This document shows, piece after piece, positions 1 to 10,059 of a stretch of 64,000 nucleotides of DNA. The stretch comes from Mesodorylaimus sp. YZB2_4 (lineage: Eukaryota; Nematoda; Enoplea; Dorylaimida; Dorylaimidae): positions 620,001 to 684,000 of the forward strand of contig JASANH010001727.1 of NCBI GenBank assembly GCA_030248295.1. Direction: 5' to 3'. Positions within the stretch are counted from its first letter, which is position 1, and each line of letters opens with the position of its first letter. Made by a program: the position numbers and the translations under genes. Below the pieces are notes generated by a model, which was given only the letters and a program-made list of their open reading frames with translations, searched no databases and was not told the origin of the DNA.

Positions 1-335
1 GCGCCAAAAGCGTCTAATTTGAAATTTCCGTTTCGGCTGCTTATGACAACAAAACAAGGATCCGACAGATCTGCGTGCGATTTTATGCAAATTTCGGCTG
101 ACAGGACAAAGCTCAATATTTTTAACAAAAGTTATTGGCGATGAAAGCATGAGGAAAAATTGCCTTTATATCATTAGAAAATGAATTTTCAAACTCCACT
201 CGCCCTCGATGATCTCAATCATTCATTTGGATTGATAGAAAACAAACAGATCTGCTCACCAAGTGCCAAATTGACATAAGCAGCCAAGCTACCGTCATTG
301 CGGAAATTCAAATTTTTGCTGGCGCTGAAAAGGTC

Positions 336-348
336 GGGGGGGGGGGGG
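336..348. repeat. G13 homopolymer tract
   Basis: This is an uninterrupted run of 13 G. It is one of five G/C runs of 10-13 nt in the window; the others are at 5312-5322, 37710-37722, 40125-40136 and 59546-59555. Confidence 0.9.
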
Positions 349-1249
349 AACTCGACTGTGCGAACACTGAACGCTAAGAAAAGCTGCGATGGAGTAGGTT
401 TCTGGCAAGCGAAGACCATTGTTGAACCCGGAATAAAACTCCTACAGAAACACCTCTGTTTGTAACATGCGCGGAGAATGAACCCCATATTTAAAATTTC
501 GAGTCAACGACACGCGCCAGCTTGTCACTCGATGTCTGACAAGCTTCAAACGCGCACAATCGAGCTTACCGGTCCCACAAATCCGAATGCCAAGCAGAAA
601 AAGAACACGAAGCAGCAAACAATAATCCGAGTTTTGACAAATCGGAGTACGACACGAATTAAAGATGGTGGACGCCCTTTTTTGGGGTTGTTTACTTCTT
701 CTTTCCATAGAAATTCCAATCTATAGCAGACAAACACAATTAAAAGGGTGACCAGACCAGTACTTGGGCCACGATTGCAAAGTACTCTATCTTAGGACAA
801 AAGTCAATAAGACTCCAGTAAATACTGTATGTTCTGTATTCCTCTCCAACACACCGGGATCAAAGAGCAAGGCCAAAATGCTGCAGTGAACTAAGAATTT
901 TTCCGCCCCCAGATTGCACTGATGCGTTCGGCTCTCCTTATCAGTTACACTTGACAAGTGCAATTCTCCACTGCAAGCCAGTAGTCGGAGGACAGACATG
1001 CGAAAATGTCAAGAGCGATATTTTACTATGCTATCAGCTCAGCTGTGCTGCACTGTACGTACCGCGACACATTCACATCGGCCGAATCGTATATGGAACA
1101 AGACCACTGAGGGTCGCTCGGTATCAGGCCTTTATACGCCGACCATAAATAGGAAAAGACCCATGAGTAAGTGATGAACGAAAAACAACCAGCTTGGTCG
1201 ATTCGAGCTACGCCATCACTGAAAGTGGGAAAGTGTCAGAGAAATGTGA

Positions 1250-1296
1250 CGTGTCCCTTCACCCTCGAGTGCGTTGATGTGGTAAAGCTGCACCAC
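1250..1296 (+). repeat. SINE body fragment
   Basis: The segment GTGTCCCTTCACCCTCGAGTG followed by GATGTGGTAAA matches the body of the better-preserved tRNA-derived SINE copies at 15.5 and 57.0 kb. The tRNA-like head and the hexamer tail are not recognisable here, so this is a truncated copy. Confidence 0.6.
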
Positions 1297-2984
1297 TGCC
1301 AGGAGGGAGGTGACCGACTGAAGTCGGCGGGACCAAAACTCCGACTGGAGCAGGCAAGTCCTACGGCTGAAACATCAACCCGGGAGGTTGAGGTCTCCCA
1401 GCCAGAGGAGAATATCGATCATTCTCTCCGACCCGCCAAAACCCGCCGGCAGAGGGTTGCAACAGGAAAAGGAACAGGAGCAGACACAAAGGAGAGGTTC
1501 TGAGAATGGAGGACGACAATGCAGTGCTTACTTTGCGAAGTACGGTCGCACAGGGAACAGGTATCTGAGAGATTGTCTGTACCGACTCCAGCCACCATGC
1601 CGATACTCGATTATATCAAGGGGCGGTATATCATCCAGAGACCTGAAATGACATTCCTGATCTGGTGCCCCGCATCCAAAATTCTGAGATGGCCTCAAAC
1701 GAAGGCGGAAAGCACAAACCTTGAATTGGGTTTCTCAGGAAAAATAGTGACCTCATCATCACTGTCTCCAGCTAAATCCTTTCTGAACGAGTCCGAAGTA
1801 GACAAAGCCATAATCCGATCGTATCCTTAATTTAAGCTAAGAAATTCCGGCCATGCAATCACAAAATGCAGGTCAGCAGACAGGAATTGTCTGTCAGTAA
1901 AAACTGAACTTGGCAGAGCAAAAATGGAAGTGAAACCTTCGCGTCGACTAATAGCGAGAGTGTGACGTGGAAGCGAAAAACTTTTGCTTATCTTTCCTTC
2001 ACTTTAGGACAAGACCGAAAGCCGAGAAGCAAATATGCACGGATGGTGACTGGTGCAACTTGCGTCTCGGCCTACAATCTTACTCGGCCTACCATGCACA
2101 GGTCTTGTCTCGAGCGTAAACACTGGCATTACTCGAGCATGAGCTTTTAGAGGAAGCAGACAGGCCAAAATAAGATAAGGACTTCTACCAGTTTTGGACC
2201 CATTGATACGAAGAGAAAAACAAGACTAGAGAATGAAAGACAAGGACAAAATAGGAAGCAAAAACTGGTCGATTGACTGAATGAAAAAGTAAAATTTACT
2301 CTTGATCTCTTACCAAGTATTCTGCAGGATCCCGATCTACAACACATGCCAAAAGCTAAAACTTACCTAAAGCCTCGCCATTCAGCAATGCGTCAGGTTG
2401 TGAATCGTTATGCGCACATTGGTCCATAAGTCTGTCGTTATTTCCTCTCTTTTACCTGCCTTCTGTTGCATGGGGTCTGCACGTGGGCTCACGATCAGAG
2501 TCAGATGCTTATTTAAAAATGACGCTTCTACAAACGAGCTGAAGAAACTGGCCCCTGACTGCCTCTGTCAAAGCGTTTCGTACTGCTTTTAAACAAAATC
2601 CAGAATAAAGGCTTAGCGGGCGGATTACACCCACGCACCTGTCGCGATGACTGACGATGAGGAAAGTGTGAGATTAACTATGAGATACTATAAAAATATG
2701 TCTTTGAAGAAGTAAACATTTTTCGATTTCATAATTGATAATGAGTATGATACGAATGCGCTCAACCTCAAAACTACAGTGGAATTGGTCAGATATGGAT
2801 AAAATACTATAGACTAGCAGTTAATACTGGTCGAAGCTTTTGTTTTTTAACGATCCTGGTCGTTCAAGGGGCTCGCTTTATGGCCCTTTTCCTATGGGCT
2901 AGGGTTTTGTTAGTTGACCCTATCTTTTTGGGTTCATCCAGGATGCATGCGGCAAGAGCGTCAACTAGTAGTCGCAACTATAAC

Positions 2985-3056
2985 CTGTTTTCTTTGAGAA
3001 TATACACGCTCTCCACGTTGCCGCATAGGCAGCGTGTAAATTTCCAAAGAAAACAG
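2985..3056. repeat. Imperfect inverted repeat of a dispersed family
   Basis: Two 26-bp arms (2985-3010 and 3031-3056) are reverse complements with three or four mismatches and are separated by 20 bp. The arm sequence (CTGTTTTCTTTG then GAATATACACGC) recurs as single copies at about 8386, 26478 and 37137. It therefore marks the end of a dispersed repeat family, perhaps a miniature foldback element. Confidence 0.6.
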
Positions 3057-3456
3057 ATAGCACGCAAATGTCAGCGGTTACCCCGACACTCACGATCAGC
3101 CTGTGCCCCAAGAGGGTGCCCAGATTCAAGTGCCACCTGCGTTGTATTGCATGAAGATTCCTGAGTGATATCCACCCTCTGCACTAGTCGGTGAATCTAC
3201 ACGGATCTTGCTGGTTGCAGTCTCACTGCGAGAATTAGTCCCTCAAGGCTGGAACCCTTAAGAGTTTATTACCCGGCCGGTCGGCGGACACCTCCACGGC
3301 GAGTGGGCCGCACAGGAAGACGCCAGCAGAAAGCACAGTACTGTATATATGTAGAAGGGGAGAAGGTTGCTGAGGTCCTGGAGTCGGTAGCTGATACTTT
3401 TATTAATTTTTCCCAAAACCATCTGCAATACTTCAAAAGCTAGTCAAAACTGGTTT

Positions 3457-4654
3457 TTAAATTTTAAAAAATGCAAGAAATTCTTTTCTCATAGTCCTAC
3501 TTAAAGCTATATAGACAGGGAAATTTAATGCTCTACACAGACATTCAATGGTGGTAAGAATCAGCGAGGCGTAGGTCTCGAATCGATGAGCCCAGCAAAA
3601 CATTGCAGCTTCCTCATAAGTGCTACTATAATCAACAGTAAACTTGCGCGTGGCCAACTCAGAAGCATAATAAAGACAATAACCTAAATTATTCGCCAAT
3701 AAAAATATATCAAGGACATAGGTCAGTAATATCATTGAGTTCGGGATTTGTTGATTCTGCTCTGGACCTTCTGGAGCAACTTTTGTAATCCCGCATCCAG
3801 CATTCGCCGTACTTTTTTGTCTGATCGCGACATCTCCCATGGTTACGGTGTTCGCAACTGCATTCGCCACACGGAAATTGGCTGCCTTGGCTTTTTTTCT
3901 TTTAATTACAGCTATACGGAATTTTGTTGATAATAAAAAAGTAAAAATGAGGAGAACTATGGGAATTATAGTATCGCTAAATGTGATCAAACCAGACACA
4001 AAATACGATTGAGCCAGTGACGAGGTGGTGTACACGTAAATATCACCCACTGACGCCATTTGTATTACCATCGTATAATGCATGCGACTCAGACTAATTA
4101 GAAATATGACTGATAAAACGCAAATATTTGTCAATTTTTTCATGCGACTTGACAAATTTTTATGAAATTGTGGTTTCATAACGGCAACACACCTTTCGGC
4201 AGTCAAATACAATGCGCAAAGGTCACTGGCCAATGAAGCCGAATATGCCAAGCCGCATTGCTGCTATGATCCACATTGCTTCCTTGTTCCAAAATCCATC
4301 CACCTTCCAACTTCGATAGCAAATATTCACAGCTGTGTCGAAAACATTAAAAATTAAATCTAAAAAAGCAATGATCAAGGATAAAGCGAAAAAGCTATTT
4401 TTTTCAGAAAATGTTTTTCTCCAAAGTGTTCCAATTAGACAAACTGTAAAAATTACTCCGATCGCAGATATTAGCGCCCCAGCAATTCGATTAATACCTT
4501 GAAAAGTTTTCTTGATTGATAAGGTTTCAGTGAGAGAATAAAACTGGGCGACAGTAATGTTTTCGAATGGCCATGCACTGTTTCGAATGACCTCGTCAGT
4601 CTGCGATTTTGAGATCCAGAACCATTCTTCGGGTGCTAGGGGAGAGGGGCTCAT
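3457..4654 (-). pseudogene. Rhodopsin-like seven-transmembrane receptor, one frameshift
   Basis: Two overlapping minus-strand frames together encode one class A GPCR-like protein. The first frame starts at ATG 4654 and has an extracellular N-terminus with an N-glycosylation site (ENIT) and TM1-TM2. The second frame runs from about 4250 to 3457 and has TM3 ending in LTAERCVAVMKP (DRY-like position), TM4-TM7 and NFPVYIALS (NPxxY-like). The frames are joined by a one-nucleotide shift between 4223 and 4270: the first frame stops at 4223, and the second is blocked by a stop just upstream. Homology is visible on both sides, and a 1-nt difference is too small for an intron. It is therefore either a recent pseudogene or a sequencing error. 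The style resembles nematode Srw/peptide receptors, but the ligand cannot be inferred. The gene is intronless over the visible part. Confidence 0.7.
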
Positions 4655-4669
4655 GATGAAGGGATACAC

Positions 4670-6381
4670 AACTTGAGCAGTCCACCAATATAATCTATTT
4701 GGTGCAGATTAATGATTAGGCAGTCTAGCATCAGAGAGTTTCATGGGCTGGGACTGCTTACTTGGAAACTCGACGGCCTCAGCCACTTGCCAGACAAGAA
4801 AGTTCTCCTCGAGTTGGCTGCTCTCTGTGCGACTGATTGCGAGTACCCACGCTCGGCTGATGGGCCTACGCACCTCACCGACGACAGCCTAAGTACTTTG
4901 ATAGAGATATTGGCAGCACTTGTCTGCGGCTACAATGGCGTCCTAATAGACAAGGTACGTCGCTAAAATGCTCAGGTTTTTCCAGGCTTTTTTCATTGAA
5001 AATCTCGAACGCGGAGAAGGCTAGTTGTCTGAAGTCCTATGTGGAATCATTAGTTTTGATTCAGGTGCAAGAAATTTGTACTGCTGGGATTTTGTTGGCA
5101 TGCAAGAGACTGAAAAATTATGTGCCGTTAGGGTTTAGACTTAAGGCACTGTATGCTAGAATTGATTTTCAGCATCGTCTTAGGAATTCATTGTCCATTG
5201 CAGGATGCCCTCGAGTGGTGACACACACGAACCCTTCTGTGGTTGCTGATCCGCGCCAACCTTGCTGGCTTGACCGGCTACATGAGCCCACAAAAAGTTG
5301 AAAAAAGTAGCGGGGGGGGGGGCTTATTTAAAAAAATTGCTTACTAAATTATGGCTTTCGCATTGAAAAGTGAAAAAATCGTGTAAAAGACAAGAATGTT
5401 TGACTCGTTTACGCATTTTGCAGGTCACAAAGTTGTACTGGTGTTTGAGTGACTTGATAATTCAAAGGGTGCGTTTCAACGGGATATCAAACTACATATT
5501 ACCGAGAATTTCGAGAAAAATTGCCCGACAGAGGTGACTCTGCGACTTTGGTGCACACAGGAGAGCTACTGGCTATAAATGGCCATTTCACAATCTCGAG
5601 TAACGCAAAATTTAAGTTTCCTCGCTGCAAGCTGCTTATGACAGCTAAACACAGATTAAAAGTTCCTCACTTCAAAGCTTGTTAATGTCCCGCTCTTGAC
5701 AGGTTTTTTAAACTCGATAGCAACGAATTCTGGCAACTCTTTGAAAAGAAAACCAATTAAAGCAATAAATCAGGAAAACTTTCCACAGAAAATTTCTGTC
5801 AAGACACCTATCGCAGCGGCTCTACAATAAAATAAAGGACTTTCCATCTATCTGAAACTGCTATAAAGCGGTATGCGGTGCGAAATTCAAACTTTGCGTC
5901 GTAAGAGATCTGTGAAATGGTCTGTAGGTCCAACGAGTAGCTGGCATGCCCACTTTTCGCATTTTGACTAAAAAACACAAAGAGCTGCTAATCCAATCTT
6001 TCATGAAAAGAGGAGTCGCGAAGGCACAATTAAACTGATATATTTGTGGTCTACTGTACAGACCGGCACTGACTGCCTGCCACTGACTGACCACCATCAT
6101 TGCCGATTGCTACAGTATAGAGCGACAATTTTTGAGGTCACATGAAAATTCAAATTGACCCTGGGTATTTTGACATCGTAAGAACATTACTGCCGTTATC
6201 AGAAGGCGTAAACATACTATTGTGCACTTCACACTTTACACTTCTGCTTTTCAGCCGTACTACGCGCTCACCAACCACCAGTCATTCTCTGTTTCAGCAG
6301 TTCTGTTCTACGGTTGTGCGCCTGGGTGCTGTTTCCTGTCGCGAGCAAAAACGAGTTTCAACGACGAAAAGACAAAGTTAA
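4670..6381. other. Intergenic, no gene seen
   Basis: This is the divergent spacer between the receptor (-) and the vWA gene (+). It contains a G11 tract at 5312-5322. Two plus-strand frames (4712-4966 and 4996-5301) lack domains and plausible splice structure. The last few hundred bases should contain the vWA promoter and 5' UTR, but no specific motif is convincing. Confidence 0.4.
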
Positions 6382-8064
6382 ATGCAGTCGAAAATAATTT
6401 ACGCAATTCTGATCCTCTTGTGCTCGTTCAAATGTGTGGCCTCGAATGTGAAAGAGAACGAAAATTACAGGCTCGAACACAAAAGTGATATCGTGATCAT
6501 CATCGACGAATCGTTTGATATGCCATCAAAATATCTCCAAGACCTGATTCAAGACCTTCCGAACTACATCAGACTGGGCGAAAATTATTCTCGTGTGGGT
6601 GTGATCTCGTTCGAAAACAAGCCGAGCATTCAGCTCAGCTCGATAAATCACGAGAATTTCTTGCGTTCGTTCAATCCAAAACAACTTCGAAGAGCTGGTC
6701 ATCATGAATTTCGAGACTCCTTGAAAAAAGTGTTCTCTTCTGCTCGACCTGACGCCATGAAAGTCGCCGTTCTGATCACCAGTGAAGGACCTGACTTATC
6801 GGCGGAAACGGAAGAAGAACTCCAACAGGACAACATCCACATCTACGCAGTTTTGGTCGGCCAACCAGACTTCAAAACATTGCGTTATCTCAGCAGCAAA
6901 ACTGGAATGGCAACAAATGTTTTTTATGTCGGCAAAATGAGTCGGCCGACGGACGCCATTTTCGGCAAGCTTTCTCGTAGTATCTCGTGCGAATTCGAAG
7001 AAACTTGCGGTTACAGCGACAGCGAACAGTCAGAGTGTGTTCCGACGCTGTGGCGTCCAGTCATCAGCTCTCTCGCATGCGACAATGCCCGACCAAATCG
7101 CAGTAGCCGCCCATGTAAGCAAAAGGACTGCGAGGATATGTGCGAAAAGTGGCCATGGAAATCACCAGATTGCAATCAGAAAACCGGCGGTCAGACTGAA
7201 ACAGTTGAACGTGATGGACCGATGCCTGGCCGATCCGCCGAGACGATTTTCCGGAATTGCCCCAAAACCAGATCTGCCATGTGCCCAACGGCAAATCGAA
7301 AAATGCAGTCCAATGTGCCAATGGCGGCCGTAGCACCAACATCAAGCACAAGCACAGGCACAATCACGAGCAGTGATGCGTCCAAAACCAAAGAACCATC
7401 GCCAGAAACAACCAGCACCGATCCTTCATCCGCAGAATCGTCAGCTGGTGGGACAAATGCTCGTTCGAGTCGACAGAAGTCTGAACCGACTTCGACAACA
7501 AAACGCCGCTCATCATCGAAGCCCACAACTGGCGCTGCCTCTACGAATGATCCCCAAATAATGGGCGCGACCGCTGAAAAGTCCGGGGGGTCATCGAGTG
7601 TCCTCAATATGGCAGTGGGCATCCTGGGTGGCATCGGTGCTCTCGTACTGCTCGTCATCTTCGTTGCCATTGGGCTCAGTGTCCGCAAACGAAATAAAAA
7701 GCGAGACCTGAAAAGCACTTTGGCCAGAAAGAAGGCAAAATCAATGGAAGAATCCGCAGTGTCTTTCTCCTCGGACAGCTCACGGTCGAGTGGATCACGC
7801 TACAGTTCGTCCGGTAGCAGCACTCGAACAAGTTTCGCAGAAACCAGCAAACTCAGCGTCATCGATCCGCCCGAATCGGCAAGTTTGATGTCGGAGATGG
7901 GAAAATCACGAAGCTCAGCTGTTTTGTCAACTGCAAAGACGGTTGCTCCCAGCAAAGCCTCATTCGCCAGGTCTCTCACTCCAGTGACGCCGATCGACTG
8001 GGGATCGTCCAAGCTCAAGCAAAGTGATCGCCCAAAAGTCAGTCAGCCAAAACGAGATCGTTGA
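6382..8064 (+). CDS. Secretory/transmembrane vWA-domain protein
   Basis: This is a complete 560-residue single-exon frame. Residues 1-21 form a signal peptide (hydrophobic run ending at CVASN). Residues 36-205 resemble a von Willebrand A domain: DIVIIIDESFD, then VGVISFENKP, VAVLITSEGPD and IHIYAVLVG. The MIDAS motif DxSxS is altered to D42-E-S-F-D46, so classical metal coordination may be weakened. Residues 206-300 are Cys-rich, with a vague resemblance to thrombospondin type 1. Residues 315-400 are a Ser/Thr-rich stalk likely to be O-glycosylated. A single transmembrane helix spans about 406-434 (VLNMAVGILGGIGALVLLVI), followed by a basic stop-transfer KR cluster and a Ser-rich cytoplasmic tail of about 125 residues. 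The first ATG fits the signal peptide. A cell-surface adhesion role is inferred from the architecture; I cannot assign a named orthologue. Confidence 0.8.
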   Translation: MQSKIIYAILILLCSFKCVASNVKENENYRLEHKSDIVIIIDESFDMPSKYLQDLIQDLPNYIRLGENYSRVGVISFENKPSIQLSSINHENFLRSFNPKQLRRAGHHEFRDSLKKVFSSARPDAMKVAVLITSEGPDLSAETEEELQQDNIHIYAVLVGQPDFKTLRYLSSKTGMATNVFYVGKMSRPTDAIFGKLSRSISCEFEETCGYSDSEQSECVPTLWRPVISSLACDNARPNRSSRPCKQKDCEDMCEKWPWKSPDCNQKTGGQTETVERDGPMPGRSAETIFRNCPKTRSAMCPTANRKMQSNVPMAAVAPTSSTSTGTITSSDASKTKEPSPETTSTDPSSAESSAGGTNARSSRQKSEPTSTTKRRSSSKPTTGAASTNDPQIMGATAEKSGGSSSVLNMAVGILGGIGALVLLVIFVAIGLSVRKRNKKRDLKSTLARKKAKSMEESAVSFSSDSSRSSGSRYSSSGSSTRTSFAETSKLSVIDPPESASLMSEMGKSRSSAVLSTAKTVAPSKASFARSLTPVTPIDWGSSKLKQSDRPKVSQPKRDR

Positions 8065-8385
8065 AATGACTTCCACTTCGCAGATGGAAAAGTCGGTTTT
8101 CGCTGATGCTCAGGGCAAATGAAAGTGTATGCGTGCGTTTTTTGTAATGATCATCCGAAAACATGGGTTGTGCACTCGAACATTTACCGATTTTGCAGTG
8201 ATTTTGGGTTTTCATTAGCTGAATCAGTCGGGCTAAACCATCATCCATACATAGTTGCCCCCCGTCGTTACCAACAGGCGCGTGTGCAAAAAATTCGCAC
8301 AATTTGCCGCTTTTAGGCAAGTTTTCCCAAAATTCTACCGTAGTTGATGCTGCGCAGCTGCATTGCAGCATTACATTACCTGCAT

Positions 8386-8440
8386 CTGTTTTCTTTGGGA
8401 ATGTACACGCGGCACCATGGGCGATCCAAGGCTGGCAGCA
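8386..8440 (+). repeat. Dispersed repeat copy (TTTTCTTTGGGAAT family)
   Basis: The stretch CTGTTTTCTTTGGGAATGTA then CACGC, a CCATGG core and GCTGGCAGC is shared in the same order with the copy at 37137-37200. An end-only match occurs at 26478 and an inverted pair at 2985-3056. Confidence 0.55.
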
Positions 8441-8567
8441 GTAGTTGCAATGCAATTAGAAACCATACTCATAACCGTCGGCTACCCGTCGGCTATCTGA
8501 CGGATAGTTGGATGTTGCAAAACACAACACACAGAATGCAGCTTCCAGTAGAGTGTACTCGTAACAT

Positions 8568-8575
8568 ATCTGAGG
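8568..8575. repeat. 8-bp target site duplication, left (hAT copy A)
   Basis: ATCTGAGG directly precedes the TAGCGTTG terminus and is repeated exactly at 9869-9876. Confidence 0.9.
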
Positions 8576-9868
8576 TAGCGTTGTTACAGTTAACTGAAAC
8601 TGAAACTGAATCTCCTCTCCAAAACTGAATTTAACTGTAACTGAATCTTTTTAGTCCGAGTACTACGCTCTTGAAAATTACTAATCTGTTTGCGGATGTT
8701 TGTCACATCTCAAAGAGAAACGAAACGCAGCTAGACGAATTGCTGGTTCGAATCATCCTAATCGCGAGTTGGAGGTGTATTTTGTTATCCTTAAAATGCT
8801 AGTTATCTTAAAAAATCGATCCATTCGAGTTTAGGTCAAAATACAGGGAGAAGTTGCAAAATCTTCACGAATATTGTAGTGTTTTATCATTTCTTGCATG
8901 CTAGCGCCGAGTGAAAGATTTATAAGCTAGGCGAGGTCCAAGTTAAAAAGCAGTCGGTATAATTAAAATAAAATAAAAGTACCTGCAGTATATGAAAAAG
9001 GGTTTCTTCAATTTCAATCATTTTATTACAAACATTTTAAAGTTACATCTTCTTGATCTTAGAAAGCTTTGCCAACCAGTAAGTTGAACTTGACATGCTT
9101 ATTCGATAATTCCCAAGTTCCTGGTGCGGAAGAAAGATTTACTGAAAATATTTGGCCCTTATGGCCAGCTGGTCTGCAGCGGTCAGCTCCTAAAATCTTG
9201 CGGGTTTTTTAAATTCGTGTGTTGCGAGGCGACAGAAACTTGAGAAACACTCGCAGGGTTCTTCTGAACCCATTGTTCAGGTTATGGGCCTTGGTTCCAT
9301 CTTCCAGACTTCTGGTTCTGAATTTTTTGCACAGAAGACCCGACGAAGCGAGAATGTTTCCAAAAATTTGCAGGACTTCGGCCGCTGACCTCTGCTGAGT
9401 AGTTGCCCAAACGAGCTTAATATTTTGCGCAGAGCTTTTTTTTGCACCAAAAGAAATATAGCAATCATGAGCTACGGGAAGTTCGAATCAGAACGGTTGC
9501 AAGGTTCAGGTACTTGGTCTGTCTGCGGATTTGTTGGCGGGTGGACTGTCGAGACATCTTCGTGCATCGCTGTGCTCTGAAAGGACCCTCTGGTGTTGAC
9601 TTTGGTGTTTACTGCGCCTTGTGTGTGAGCTGTTTAAAGTTTTAAATGCGGAAGAGTAGTTATTTGACTGAAGAAAAGTGGAGATTGTTCTCGTCAAGTG
9701 TTCACATCTTGATGCGAAATGCTTTTAAAGGAAAAACTGAATAATTTGGTTAAATTCAGTAACTGAATCTTTTGAGATCCAATTAACTGAAACTGAAACT
9801 GAATCTATTCGGTGATTCAATTAACTTAACTAAAACTGAATCTGTTTTCTAAAACTGTATCAACGCTA
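8576..9868 (+). mobile_element. Non-autonomous hAT-like DNA transposon, copy A
   Basis: This 1293-bp element has termini TAGCGTTGTTACAG and CTGTATCAACGCTA, which are inverted repeats of each other, and is flanked by a perfect 8-bp duplication ATCTGAGG. An 8-bp duplication and TAGNG-type ends are hallmarks of the hAT superfamily. Subterminal regions are arrays of AACTGAAACTGAATC-type words on both ends. No transposase frame of meaningful length is present, so it depends on a transposase elsewhere. An inverted second copy lies at 31898-33204 and a degenerate third near 19.1-19.8 kb. Confidence 0.88.
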
Positions 9869-9876
9869 ATCTGAGG
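9869..9876. repeat. 8-bp target site duplication, right (hAT copy A)
   Basis: ATCTGAGG directly follows the CAACGCTA terminus and is identical to 8568-8575. Confidence 0.9.
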
Positions 9877-10059
9877 TGACCAAGACCAGACGCTGAAACA
9901 ACGGAAATGTATTTCATTTCTTATTTTTAGCCGTAATTTATCAGTTTTTGACAAAGCTGCTGTACAATTACAGTAGATGCAAATAATTCGGCAAATTTTG
10001 TTCTTTTATGAAACTATGGCAGGAAAGTAAAGCCAACTCTTATATGTTCCAACCGACTG

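Larger units (their letters stand above)
1..3456. other. Gene-free repeat-rich stretch
   Basis: I see no supportable gene here. Open frames are short, start at non-ATG codons or overlap repeats. The stretch holds a G13 tract, a SINE body fragment near 1.25 kb, and a short inverted repeat near 3.0 kb, listed separately. A 110-codon frame at 1171-1503 begins inside the SINE fragment and has no recognisable domain. Confidence 0.5.

Noticed and set aside
1171-1503. 110-codon frame possibly encoding a gag-like protein
   Set aside because: It starts at GTG inside a SINE fragment, has no CCHC knuckle or other motif, and no neighbouring pol.
7191-7718. 175-codon minus-strand frame opposite the vWA gene
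   Set aside because: It is the shadow of the Ser/Thr-rich stalk of the vWA protein.
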